Shown: in pieces, positions 15,724 to 23,700 of the stretch
How positions within the stretch are numbered: the stretch's first letter is position 1
Layout: every line of letters starts with the position of its first letter
Notes under the pieces: generated by a model
The model's input: the letters and a program-made list of their open reading frames with translations, nothing else
What the model was told of the DNA's origin: nothing
Database searches by the model: none
Virus record (IMG/VR): IMGVR_UViG_3300033064_001827
Span: 1 to 23,700 of that record
DNA: 23,700 bases
DNA from: a virus
Direction: 5' to 3' (one strand)
Translations under genes and position numbers: made by a program

Positions 15724-16383
15724 ATGGGATATTTAAATAATACAGTAGTAACTGTAGATGCAATTTTAACAAAAAAAGGAAGAGAACTACTTGCAAGAGG
15801 AGATGGATCTTTTAAAATAACACAATTTGCATTGGCAGATGACGAAATAGATTACACACTGTATAACCCTAATCACGTATCAGGATCAGCATACTATGGT
15901 GAAGCAATAGAAGGTATGCCACTACTAGAGGCATTTCCCGATGAAAACCAAATTATGAAGTATAAACTAGTAACCCTACCAAGAGGAACTTCAAAACTTC
16001 CAATACTTGATTTAGGATTTGCAGCAATTAGACTAAAGCAAGGAGCATCACTAGCAATTACCCCTCAAACACTTAACTACCTAAGTAGCACAAATACTTT
16101 TGAAGCAGGAGGGTATGTAGCAACTATTGCAGATGCTAGAGTTTTAAATACCTTTAATGGCGTTGGTATTAATACAACTGAAGCAGCAGCTTTAAATTCA
16201 ACCACTACTTTAGGAACTAATGTATCTAAAACAGTAATAGGAACCTCAATTAACTTAACAGCAACTACAGTAAATACATTGTTTGGAAACAATACAACAC
16301 TACAAACAACTATTACAGTAATAGGTAGAGATTCAGGAGCCAGGCTAACAATTCCAGTAACTATCATAAAAGCAAACCAATAA
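15724..16383 (+). CDS. Fibre-associated structural protein (219 aa)
   Basis: The N-terminus, LTKKGRELLARGDGSFKITQFALADDEIDY (about 14-43, shown in two adjoining parts in the sequence), resembles the opening of tail-collar and fibre-base proteins, where a helix and a beta strand precede a variable domain. A segment around residues 60-85 (GEAIEGMPLLEAFPDE) is acidic. The C-terminal half is threonine- and asparagine-rich beta structure. It has its own candidate late promoter and is followed after three bases by a pair of related proteins. It may link fibres to the baseplate. No cysteine or membrane segment is present. Confidence 0.6.
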   Translation: MGYLNNTVVTVDAILTKKGRELLARGDGSFKITQFALADDEIDYTLYNPNHVSGSAYYGEAIEGMPLLEAFPDENQIMKYKLVTLPRGTSKLPILDLGFAAIRLKQGASLAITPQTLNYLSSTNTFEAGGYVATIADARVLNTFNGVGINTTEAAALNSTTTLGTNVSKTVIGTSINLTATTVNTLFGNNTTLQTTITVIGRDSGARLTIPVTIIKANQ

Positions 16384-16386
16384 GAT

Positions 16387-17394
16387 ATGTCATTTAAAAG
16401 ATTTGATACAGAAGACATTGCACTAAGTGCAGAATCAATAGTAGCACCAGCTTGGTCTAACCAACAAACAAATTTAACTACTATTTTTAGCAGCTCTCAA
16501 GCAAGCCTTACATCCGGAAAATACTACTATAATATATTTGCAGCAGCTTTAGGTGCAGGAGATATTCAATTTGCAGCAGCATATGGAAATAGAAGAGGAA
16601 GTGGATCGGCACTAATTAGTACTACAGAAGTTGGCAAGTCTCCATCATCGGTAATATACGGACAGTATAGGACGTTAATAAATGGAGATGAGGATACAGA
16701 TTTTACATTTGGAGCAGGAGCACCAACTCCAAACTCAGTCTATGTTATATCAGTTAATAGAGGTAGGTATAAAGAAAAAATACTACCAGGTAGTTTTCAA
16801 CTAAGACTGGGAAGTGGTAGTCGCACAATAAACCTTATAGACAATAGCACAGCTTTATCGACAATCTCATATGTAGATGCAGGAAGAGTATATGATATTG
16901 TAAGTGGAACATTACAAAGTGGAATTACAAACTCAGACCTAACCGCATTTACAGCAGCATCAGGATCGTTTGGAAAAATGTATCCAGATATTGGAGTACT
17001 TGTCTTAAACGCAAATGCATTAAAACACCCTACTATTGGAATTAATTTAAACGTATCAGAAAGCTATAATTCAAATGGAAATAATATAAATACCTTTGCA
17101 ACAGCAATATCATCTGGATCAAGTTTTCAACTAAGATCAGAAGAGACACTAACTTCAAACTATGTATTTATTAGAGTAAGAAATAGCGAATTTAACTATT
17201 CAACTAATCCATCCAATATTACAGGTTCAGGAGAACTAAGACATAACGTAATGATAAATACTCCACAATCGTACATTACAACAGTAGGACTGTATAATGA
17301 TAATAACGACTTATTAGGAGTTGCAAAATTATCAAGACCATTGCTAAAAGATTTTACAAAAGAAGCATTAATAAGAATTAAACTTGATTTTTAA
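16387..17394 (+). CDS. Baseplate/tail structural protein, paralogue A (335 aa)
   Basis: A helical-beta N-terminal domain (about 1-110) contains AAALGAGDIQFAAAYGNRRG and YGQYRTLING. A central beta region follows. The last 75 residues (SEFNYSTNPSNITGSG, then SYITTVGLYNDNNDLLGVAK and SRPLLKDF) are clearly related to the end of the next gene product. The shared part ends in both with an alternating beta strand (ALIRIKLDF here). Length and placement among tail genes indicate a virion component. Paired paralogues could form a hetero-oligomer. It starts three bases after the previous stop. Confidence 0.65.
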   Translation: MSFKRFDTEDIALSAESIVAPAWSNQQTNLTTIFSSSQASLTSGKYYYNIFAAALGAGDIQFAAAYGNRRGSGSALISTTEVGKSPSSVIYGQYRTLINGDEDTDFTFGAGAPTPNSVYVISVNRGRYKEKILPGSFQLRLGSGSRTINLIDNSTALSTISYVDAGRVYDIVSGTLQSGITNSDLTAFTAASGSFGKMYPDIGVLVLNANALKHPTIGINLNVSESYNSNGNNINTFATAISSGSSFQLRSEETLTSNYVFIRVRNSEFNYSTNPSNITGSGELRHNVMINTPQSYITTVGLYNDNNDLLGVAKLSRPLLKDFTKEALIRIKLDF

Positions 17395-17397
17395 TGA

Positions 17398-18351
17398 ATG
17401 GGTGCTTACAAAAAATTAAACAAACAAGATGTATATATAACATCGCGTACTGCTCATAAAACTTACACAGTAGCTAATACCGCATACACCGGTTTAGGAA
17501 TAACTATACAGTCAGTTACTGGAAGCTTATATAACAGCTTAAAGCAACTATACTACCCTTCTAAATCGGAGGGTAATATAGTTTCCCATTCATATGATTA
17601 CTACGACCAAACAACACTCTATAACCCCGATACAAGACAGAACCTACAAAGCGGTAGTACGAATGTTTCTGCATCACTAGTAATATCAATACCTCGAAAC
17701 TTATACGGCACTTACATTAAACCAGGCCCACCGTTTAAGTTATCAATGTTTGATATGCCGGAAGATAAATACATATTGCAGGAGTACGCGTACTGGCCAG
17801 ATATATCTGTGTTTACCCCTGACGTAACATCAAACGAAGATGTGGTTATTGAACAAATAGTAACACGATCAGTGGTTGATGATCAAGAAGGTGGGCTATA
17901 CATATATAATTCAGATCCAAGAAAGTACGTAGGAGATATAGTATATTCCCACGGAATTTTAATACTTACAGATCCGCTAGCAATTACAGGACTTAGAAAT
18001 ACAATAACACTAAAGTCTGAGATAACTTGGCAAACAAGTCATCCAATTTTTACACATACCTATAACTGTAAAATAAAAGAGTCGGAGTTTAACTATACAT
18101 ACAATCCATCTGCACTATCAAGTTCAATAAAAACTACTTACGATAACATAGGTGATATTTACTCCACATCAGTAAACAACTCTAATGGAGTATTAAAAAA
18201 TAACATAACAGGATCTTCCTTTCAACCATACATTACCACAGTAGGATTATACAATGATGCAAATGAGTTAATAGCAGTAGGAAAGATGGCACAACCAGTA
18301 CCTAAATCAGCAAATACAGAAATGACTATAGTTGTACAGTTAGATATATAA
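17398..18351 (+). CDS. Baseplate/tail structural protein, paralogue B (317 aa)
   Basis: Residues 1-60 form a tyrosine-rich beta domain. A middle segment (PPFKLSMFDMPEDKY, about 114-128) precedes a beta-rich region. The C-terminal 90 residues (SEFNYTYNPSALSSS, then YITTVGLYNDANELIAVGK and AQPVPKSANTEM) parallel the end of the preceding protein, with an insertion of about 17 residues. The N-terminal halves do not look alike, so domain sharing rather than whole-gene duplication is likely. Two start codons, at 17395 in another frame and 17398 in this frame, are adjacent; this frame is fixed by the protein sequence. The gene ends just before a small hairpin. Confidence 0.65.
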   Translation: MGAYKKLNKQDVYITSRTAHKTYTVANTAYTGLGITIQSVTGSLYNSLKQLYYPSKSEGNIVSHSYDYYDQTTLYNPDTRQNLQSGSTNVSASLVISIPRNLYGTYIKPGPPFKLSMFDMPEDKYILQEYAYWPDISVFTPDVTSNEDVVIEQIVTRSVVDDQEGGLYIYNSDPRKYVGDIVYSHGILILTDPLAITGLRNTITLKSEITWQTSHPIFTHTYNCKIKESEFNYTYNPSALSSSIKTTYDNIGDIYSTSVNNSNGVLKNNITGSSFQPYITTVGLYNDANELIAVGKMAQPVPKSANTEMTIVVQLDI

Positions 18352-18366
18352 TAGTAGGTTTACTAT
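18351..18366 (+). other. Small hairpin after structural gene
   Basis: ATAGTA (18351-18356) and TACTAT (18361-18366) form a perfect 6-base stem around GGTT. There is no T-tract, so it is not a standard terminator. It could be a transcript-end or processing structure between the baseplate genes and the fibre genes. Confidence 0.3.
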
Positions 18367-18408
18367 AAGTTATCCAAGTAATTAAAAAATTAATTATTGA
18401 GATAAACG

Positions 18409-18429
18409 ACATATTTATAATAAATCAAT
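18409..18429 (+). promoter_or_regulatory. Candidate late promoter, copy 3
   Basis: ACATATTTATAATAAATCAAT lies 47 bases before ATG 18476 in a 124-base intergenic gap. It shares the first ten bases with the copies at 4426 and 15696. The longer leader here gives room for a transcript start and an A-rich translation leader. It would drive the fibre genes. Confidence 0.5.
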
Positions 18430-18475
18430 ATACAACCTATTGTATAGAGTAAAAATACACACATAGAATAAGGTA

Positions 18476-21400
18476 ATGGCAATAAAACTAAGAACAAATA
18501 AAGGAACAGCACTTACTCATCTAGAAGTAGATGAGAACTTTGCCTCTAACATTTACTCAGCATCATTAGAAACAGGAAGTATTGCGCTATATTATACAGC
18601 CAGTGATACTTTTGGTCCTACGCAAAAAGTACTACAAATTCCACTTCAATGGAAAATAGTAGATGGAGTAAACATAGCAAGAAATGGAGATCCAGGAACA
18701 ATCGTAAAGATCTCAGGTAGTATTCAAACTGGACTCAACACAACAACACCAGGATTATACTCATATGCAGGTGGTATTGATACAGTAGCAGATGGGCCCT
18801 ACCAACAAGTTCAAGGAGCTTACAATATTTCTTCTTCATCACCAGCCGCTTTTATAGTAGGTAATGGTAGCTCAACTACAAGATCAAATCTAATATTTGC
18901 ATCAGCATCACAAGTCCAAATAACAGGTTCGCTTTTAATAACAGGTTCAAATACCTTAATAGGAGCTAAAACCATAATAGGTTCCGTTTTTATATCTGGC
19001 TCTAACACTGTAGTAGGAACAAATACTATAACAGGTTCTCTTTTAGTATCAGGAGCAAGTGAGTTAGTAGGAAATCAAACTATATTAGGATCCTTAGCTC
19101 AAGGATCAGGATCACTAGCATTAGGATCAGGATCACACGCAGAAGGTTTAGGTACAGTTGCATCTGGATCATATCAACACGTTCAAGGCCAATATAACAT
19201 ATCTTCATCAGCACAATCAGCTTTCATATTAGGAAATGGTAGTTTAATTACTAGATCAAACTTAATCTTTGCTTCTGGTTCACAAGTACAAATAACAGGA
19301 TCATTAAATATAACAGGATCTTTACAGGTAACTGGTTCAATATTTGGAGATGGAAGTAAGTTGAGTAGTGTAAATGCCCTTACAAAGGTATTTTATGTTA
19401 CAGAAAATGGTAACGATAGTTTTGATGGAAAGACCTTACAAACCAGCTTTCGAACAATTAAAAGAGCATGTACAGCATCTGCAGACCAGTATGCTGCTAA
19501 TCCTACGAGTCAAACAGGATCCGCTCCATACCGAATAAATATAAATGTTAAGAGTGGATACTACAGTGAAGATGCTCCAGTAATTGTACCAGCATTTACA
19601 ACTATAAACGGAAATGATTTAAGATCGGTAATAGTAGCACCATCAGGATCCACTAGTGGTTCAAATTTATTTCAACTTAATAATGCAACCTATATTTACG
19701 GATTACGATTAGAAGGATGTGTATTAGATAGTTTAGAGGATCCTAGACAAGGATTCTACTTCGCATACCAACCAGGTGCATACTTAACAACTTCTCCTTA
19801 CATTCAAAACTGTACAGCAGTTAATACGCCATTCGATAAGTTCTATACACCATTAAGTTTTGAAGATGGAAACTCACAAGTAGGAAACGGACCAGGTGGA
19901 ATGATAGTAGATGATTCAGTACTTGATCCATACTCTCCTTTAAAATCTATGATTGTAGATGCATATACTCAAGTAGCATTTAATGGTATTGGAATATGTT
20001 TAAGAGGTAGAGGATATGGGCAAATGGTATCGTTCTTTACAAACTTTAGTAGAGTGGGTGTTTTTGCAATAGATGGAGGACATGCTTCCTTACTAAACTC
20101 AAATACTACATTTGGTGATTACGGACTAAGAACAAGTGGATCCAGAATAATGATTAACCCAGATACTTCAACAGTTGATCCCGCTATATATACTGCTTCT
20201 GCTGATTTGCTTTCAACATTGAAAGGAGATATACAAAGCTATGAAATAGCATTTTTACAAGCAAGCGGATCTACTGCATATACAGGTAGTGTATACGCAG
20301 GAACTACTGAAAGTAATGCTCTTTTAGCAAATTGTAAAAAAGATGCAGAATATTTAGTAGATGCTCTTGTAGCAGATTTAAAATCATCAACAGCAACAAA
20401 CATCTCAAGATTTACACAAGGGTATTTTAAAGCTCAGGATATATCTACTAATACAAGATACACTTTACCAAGCGCTTCTAACGCATACACAAAAGGAGTA
20501 ATAACAGTTATTCCACAAAAATCAGGTAGTGATGCAGGTTCAGATGGTAAAAAGTTTACAAAAGATTATTTACTTACTTTTAATGCAATAGCGGATTATA
20601 TATACACTTCATCATTATCAGCACCTGCTAAAGCAAAAGTTAGACAACTTGTAAATACATTAAACCACACAATATCAAGTGTAGTATTACAAGAAAAAGA
20701 TAGGTATAAAAAAGTAGCTCCAAATACATCAGCTGTCCCAACAACTTTAGTTGCTTCAGCAGCAACCTATGCAACTACAATAGAGAATGCAAGACAAACA
20801 ATTATTACTAATGAAATAGACTACTTAGTAGCAACTAGTCCTAACTCTGGGAGATATACAAATACACAGGAGAATGCAGTAGTAAGAGCAAAATGTGCAA
20901 CAGATGCAGGACAGTTAATAGATGCAATTAAAGCAGATCTACTTACTACAGGATCTGGATATACGGTACGATTTACACAAGCATATTTTCCACCAATATC
21001 AGGTTCAACTGCAACTAGAGTATTAAACTCAGGATTAGGAACTGCTGTACCTGACGCATCGGGTACGTACACAAATATTGCACAGGATTATTTAAGAGCA
21101 TTTACATCGATAAGTAGTAGTATAGTAGCATTACCAGGCTTATCTGAACAAGCAAAAACTAAAGTTGCTGAGTTAATAAAAATACCAAGCGGTTCAATCG
21201 CAGACCTAGTAGTAGCCAATCCAGCAACAAGTGCACTAATACAAGAAGTAACACTACTAGAGGAATTTGGATCATTAATTACATCAACATCACATGATTT
21301 TTCGTATGCAGGATCAGGTGTAAATTACTTAGCATTTCCTAACAACCAAGGAGGTACAGGTAAAACATCAGTAGAGAGAAGGATTTTTAATGAAGGATTA

Positions 21401-21556
21401 GGAAGAGTTTACCATACATCAGGAGATGAAACAGGAGATTTCTATGCAGGAGATGATTTTGTAATCAGACAAGATACAGGAACAATTGATGGTAGATCAT
21501 TTTCAAAATCTGTATCAGCATTAACAATACCAATAAACTTAGCATTAGAAGGTTAA
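18476..21556 (+). CDS. Large tail fibre/structural protein with beta-helix domain (1026 aa)
   Basis: The start AIKLRTNKGTALTHLEVDEN is typical of T4-like tail structural proteins. Residues about 105-305 carry two YadA-head-like modules (QQVQG at 110-114; SHAEG at 220-224 with QHVQG at 234-238) and ITGSL stalk repeats. Residues about 305-560 look like a right-handed beta-helix (VTENGNDSFDGKT, then glycine/asparagine-rich rungs), as in pectin-lyase-fold fibres. Residues about 570-745 and 765-950 are two copies of a helical domain (TASADL and NCKKDAEYLVDALVADL; KCATDAGQLIDAIKADL). The end, GDFYAGDDFVIRQDTGTIDG, is a beta motif common at phage fibre ends. It probably forms a trimeric receptor-contacting fibre. 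Confidence 0.75.
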   Translation: MAIKLRTNKGTALTHLEVDENFASNIYSASLETGSIALYYTASDTFGPTQKVLQIPLQWKIVDGVNIARNGDPGTIVKISGSIQTGLNTTTPGLYSYAGGIDTVADGPYQQVQGAYNISSSSPAAFIVGNGSSTTRSNLIFASASQVQITGSLLITGSNTLIGAKTIIGSVFISGSNTVVGTNTITGSLLVSGASELVGNQTILGSLAQGSGSLALGSGSHAEGLGTVASGSYQHVQGQYNISSSAQSAFILGNGSLITRSNLIFASGSQVQITGSLNITGSLQVTGSIFGDGSKLSSVNALTKVFYVTENGNDSFDGKTLQTSFRTIKRACTASADQYAANPTSQTGSAPYRININVKSGYYSEDAPVIVPAFTTINGNDLRSVIVAPSGSTSGSNLFQLNNATYIYGLRLEGCVLDSLEDPRQGFYFAYQPGAYLTTSPYIQNCTAVNTPFDKFYTPLSFEDGNSQVGNGPGGMIVDDSVLDPYSPLKSMIVDAYTQVAFNGIGICLRGRGYGQMVSFFTNFSRVGVFAIDGGHASLLNSNTTFGDYGLRTSGSRIMINPDTSTVDPAIYTASADLLSTLKGDIQSYEIAFLQASGSTAYTGSVYAGTTESNALLANCKKDAEYLVDALVADLKSSTATNISRFTQGYFKAQDISTNTRYTLPSASNAYTKGVITVIPQKSGSDAGSDGKKFTKDYLLTFNAIADYIYTSSLSAPAKAKVRQLVNTLNHTISSVVLQEKDRYKKVAPNTSAVPTTLVASAATYATTIENARQTIITNEIDYLVATSPNSGRYTNTQENAVVRAKCATDAGQLIDAIKADLLTTGSGYTVRFTQAYFPPISGSTATRVLNSGLGTAVPDASGTYTNIAQDYLRAFTSISSSIVALPGLSEQAKTKVAELIKIPSGSIADLVVANPATSALIQEVTLLEEFGSLITSTSHDFSYAGSGVNYLAFPNNQGGTGKTSVERRIFNEGLGRVYHTSGDETGDFYAGDDFVIRQDTGTIDGRSFSKSVSALTIPINLALEG
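19133..19239 (+). repeat. Fibre cassette repeat, copy A
   Basis: This 107-base stretch matches 22503-22609 in the neighbouring fibre gene with six mismatches, and its first 41 bases are identical. It encodes SHAEGLGTVASGSYQHVQGQ and the following YNISSSAQSAFILGNG. Five of the six changes are silent third-base changes; one gives S to L. Confidence 0.85.
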
Positions 21557-21578
21557 CATAAAACAAAAAAATAACAAT

Positions 21579-21929
21579 ATGGCAGCAACTAAAATACCAT
21601 TAAATACATTCCTATCCGTAACAGGATCATTAACAACAAGTCCAATACTACTATACTCAACAACAGCTTCAGTATCTACAATTGTACTATCTGCTGCTGT
21701 AGCAAATGTAACACCAAGTACACAGTACTTTGGAATGCATATAACTAAATCAGGATCAGCTGCACCAGTTTATATAGTATCTGGATCAGGTATTGCTAAG
21801 GGAGAATCAATGAACCCACTTCCAGGAAAAATTATCTTACAAAAAGGAGATGGCTTTTATGCAACAGCCACTGCAGGTAGTGGTAACATACACGTAATAC
21901 TATCTTTATTAGAAACAGCAATAGACTAA
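21579..21929 (+). CDS. Small beta-rich structural protein (116 aa)
   Basis: This is a serine-, threonine- and alanine-rich beta protein with one methionine-histidine segment (YFGMHITKSGSAAPVYIV) and a glycine-rich C-terminal turn (KGDGFYATATAGSGNI). There is no cysteine or membrane segment. The A-rich leader before ATG 21579 has no Shine-Dalgarno. It sits between two large fibre genes, where small fibre-tip, fibre-adaptor or assembly proteins are often found. The VTGSLTTSP near residues 14-22 echoes the ITGSL stalk motif of both fibres, so it may associate with them. I do not recognise a family. Confidence 0.65.
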   Translation: MAATKIPLNTFLSVTGSLTTSPILLYSTTASVSTIVLSAAVANVTPSTQYFGMHITKSGSAAPVYIVSGSGIAKGESMNPLPGKIILQKGDGFYATATAGSGNIHVILSLLETAID

Positions 21930-21938
21930 TTAAGTATC

Positions 21939-23700
21939 ATGGCAAAAAGATCAACTAGAAAACCAGAAGGAGCTAGAAATTTAACAATAGGAATTTATTC
22001 TCAAGTAGGTGGGGAAGATGTACAAGCAGTAGGGGACTTCTCACATGCAGAAGGATCAAATACAACAGCATCAGGATCCTTTTCACATGCCGAAGGATTT
22101 GGTACGATAGCATCAGGATCTTACTCACATGCAGAAGGACAAACTGCAAGGGCAGAGGGATCCTATTCACATGCAGAAGGATCTTCTGCAGTAGCACAAG
22201 CAAGCTTCTCACATGCAGAAGGAGTTAGCACAACAGCATCAGGATTTGGTTCACATGCTGAAGGATTTGCTACAACAGCATCAGGATCTTCTTCACATGC
22301 AGAAGGATATCTTACAGAAGCTATAGGATTGTACTCACATGCAGAAGGATATAGTACAGACGCAATAGGGGACTATTCGCATGCAGAAGGTTTAAATACA
22401 ATAGCGAACGGAGTTGCATCACATGCTGAAGGAAACAATACAACAGCATCAGGATCACATTCACATGCAGAGGGATCAGGATCTGTAGCAATAGGAATCG
22501 GCTCACACGCAGAAGGTTTAGGTACAGTTGCATCTGGATCATACCAACACGTTCAAGGTCAATATAATATATCTTCATCAGCACAATTAGCTTTTATATT
22601 AGGAAACGGGACATCCAATGCCAATAAATCAAACTTAATTTTTGCCTACGGAACACAAAATAATGGTGTAGTTGAAATAACAGGATCACTTAGAGTAAGT
22701 GGTTCAATAACAGGTTCTTTTCTTGGAACTGTATCGAACATAGAGGGAGGTACAGCAAATTACATTACACTTTGGAAGACTGCAACTTCTTTAACAACTA
22801 GTTCAATCTACCAATTAGGTAGCAAAATAGGTATAGGAACAACAAATGCTACAAACACTCTAACAGTTCAAGGAACAACAAGCCTAAATGGTAATACATC
22901 TATAACAGGATCCCTAGCACAAGGGGTCGCAGGAAACGAAGCCTCAGGACTAGGAGCACATGCAGAAGGACTTAGTACTACAGCATCAGACTACTACTCA
23001 CATGCAGAAGGACGCCTTACACAGGCATTAGGACAATACTCACATGCAGAAGGATTTAATACCTTATCATCAGGATCGTACTCACATGCACAAGGATACA
23101 TAACACAGGCAATCGGAAATTATTCCCATGCAGAAGGATATAGTACAGACACAATAGGAGTAAATTCACATGCAGAAGGGTTTAAATCACAAGCATCAGC
23201 AAGCTATTCACATGCAGAAGGTTTAAGCGCAATAGCATCAGGAACATACTCACATGCAGAAGGAAATGGTACAAATGCATCAGGAAGTCGCTCACATGCT
23301 GAAGGAGCTAGTGCAAAATCAATTGGGATAACCTCACATGCCGAAGGACAAAGTACAACAACATTAGGAACATCTTCCCATGCAGAGGGATTTAATACAG
23401 ACGCAAATGGAGTATATTCACATGCTGAAGGATACCAAACAAAAACAGAAGGAACAGGTTCACATGCAGAAGGGCTTAATACAACAGCACAAGGAAATTA
23501 CCAACATGTCCAAGGGCAATATAATATTTTATCCCCTGCACAATCAGCTTTTATAGTAGGAAATGGAACAAGTACTGGTAACAGATCAAACTTAATTTTT
23601 GCCTCTGGTTCACAAGTACAGATAACAGGTTCATTAATGGCACCTTCAATAACAGGTTCTTTATTTGGAACTGCATCAAACATACAAGGTGGTACAGCAA
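21939..23700 (+). CDS. Giant repeat tail fibre, 3' end beyond window (587 codons seen)
   Basis: An open frame with ATG at 21939 runs to the window edge. After a basic N-terminus (MAKRSTRKPEGARN), SHAEG-type repeats recur every 14 residues: 12 units from residue 35 to 193, ending in QHVQG at 203; then 13 from residue 340, ending in QHVQG at 522. This is the YadA/Hep_Hag left-handed beta-roll repeat, which trimerises in adhesins. Each array ends with an AFI(L/V)GNG and SNLIFA segment and ITGS stalk motifs. The region at about 262-339 carries NYITLWKTATSLTTSSI and KIGIGTTNATNTLTVQG, a fibre module. The last residues begin a second copy of that module. It is probably a host-range receptor-binding fibre. 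Confidence 0.85.
   Translation, partial: MAKRSTRKPEGARNLTIGIYSQVGGEDVQAVGDFSHAEGSNTTASGSFSHAEGFGTIASGSYSHAEGQTARAEGSYSHAEGSSAVAQASFSHAEGVSTTASGFGSHAEGFATTASGSSSHAEGYLTEAIGLYSHAEGYSTDAIGDYSHAEGLNTIANGVASHAEGNNTTASGSHSHAEGSGSVAIGIGSHAEGLGTVASGSYQHVQGQYNISSSAQLAFILGNGTSNANKSNLIFAYGTQNNGVVEITGSLRVSGSITGSFLGTVSNIEGGTANYITLWKTATSLTTSSIYQLGSKIGIGTTNATNTLTVQGTTSLNGNTSITGSLAQGVAGNEASGLGAHAEGLSTTASDYYSHAEGRLTQALGQYSHAEGFNTLSSGSYSHAQGYITQAIGNYSHAEGYSTDTIGVNSHAEGFKSQASASYSHAEGLSAIASGTYSHAEGNGTNASGSRSHAEGASAKSIGITSHAEGQSTTTLGTSSHAEGFNTDANGVYSHAEGYQTKTEGTGSHAEGLNTTAQGNYQHVQGQYNILSPAQSAFIVGNGTSTGNRSNLIFASGSQVQITGSLMAPSITGSLFGTASNIQGGTA
22041..22559 (+). repeat. SHAEG repeat array 1 (42-base period)
   Basis: The array holds twelve 42-base coding units, each containing SHAEG, plus a terminal QHVQG unit. 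The core DNA is close to TCACATGCAGAAGGA, while the other positions of each unit vary (GxxTxAS consensus). The period is uninterrupted from residue 35 to 207. Confidence 0.92.
22503..22609 (+). repeat. Fibre cassette repeat, copy B
   Basis: This is the partner of 19133-19239: 107 bases with 101 identical. It forms the end of the first SHAEG array and the following domain of the giant fibre. A more diverged third copy of the QHVQG part begins at about 23502. Confidence 0.85.
22956..23516 (+). repeat. SHAEG repeat array 2 (42-base period)
   Basis: Thirteen 42-base units, starting with AHAEG at residue 340, are followed by QHVQG at 522. One unit has SHAQG. With array 1 this makes 25 SHAEG-type units in the visible part of the gene. 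The two arrays are offset by 319 residues when aligned on QHVQG. Confidence 0.92.

Noticed and set aside
21973-22584. Minus-strand open frames rich in leucine and histidine within the repeat array
   Set aside because: They are mirror images of the 42-base SHAEG coding repeat on the + strand; period and codon bias keep the opposite frame open.
22041-23516. CRISPR array
   Set aside because: The 42-base repeats are in frame, encode a continuous protein and lack unique spacers of constant size between identical repeats.
18476-23700. Diversity-generating retroelement target in the fibre genes
   Set aside because: No reverse transcriptase gene or template repeat with adenine-specific changes is visible; differences between cassette copies are mostly silent third-base changes.

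Overview
The window looks like part of a T4-type contractile-tailed phage (Caudoviricetes myovirus) with an AT-rich genome. The host is most likely a member of the Bacteroidota, probably a flavobacterium. Start codons are preceded by A-rich leaders rather than Shine-Dalgarno sequences. Two early-region promoters fit the Bacteroidota pattern (TTG, 20 bases, TATnTTTA). All credible genes are on the + strand. I ran no database search, so family names rest on motifs and gene order.

Region 1 (1-2410) holds small accessory genes: two short orphans behind near-identical leader repeats, a strong terminator, about 480 bases of structured DNA without a convincing gene, an orphan of 137 residues, a two-helix membrane protein and a GIY-YIG (T5orf172/MUG113-like) protein. 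Region 2 (2542-4426) is a compact cluster: a 57-residue protein, an HD-domain phosphohydrolase, a single-helix membrane protein and a late sigma factor resembling T4 gp55.

Region 3 (4450-18351) is the baseplate and tail block. In order it holds a small orphan, a gp5/gpV-type central spike, a coiled-coil hydrophobic protein, a small helical protein, the wedge proteins gp25 and gp6, a beta-rich protein, a small coiled-coil protein, a 1148-residue gp7/gpI-like wedge candidate and four further structural proteins. Many junctions are TAATG overlaps, which suggests coupled translation. Region 4 (18476 to the end) encodes fibres: a 1026-residue fibre with a parallel beta-helix-like centre, a small beta-rich protein, and an unfinished giant fibre made of YadA-head-type repeats of 14 residues.

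The parts suggest a simple regulatory logic. Host-type promoters drive the small genes on the left. The gp55-like sigma factor would then switch on tail genes from a second motif, ACATATTTAT followed by an AT-rich ATAAA-like stretch, found in front of the genes at 4450, 15724 and 18476. The most interesting features are the tandem super-repeat fibre, a 107-base cassette shared by two fibre genes, the sigma factor with its candidate promoters, and the structured non-coding segment at 619-1092.
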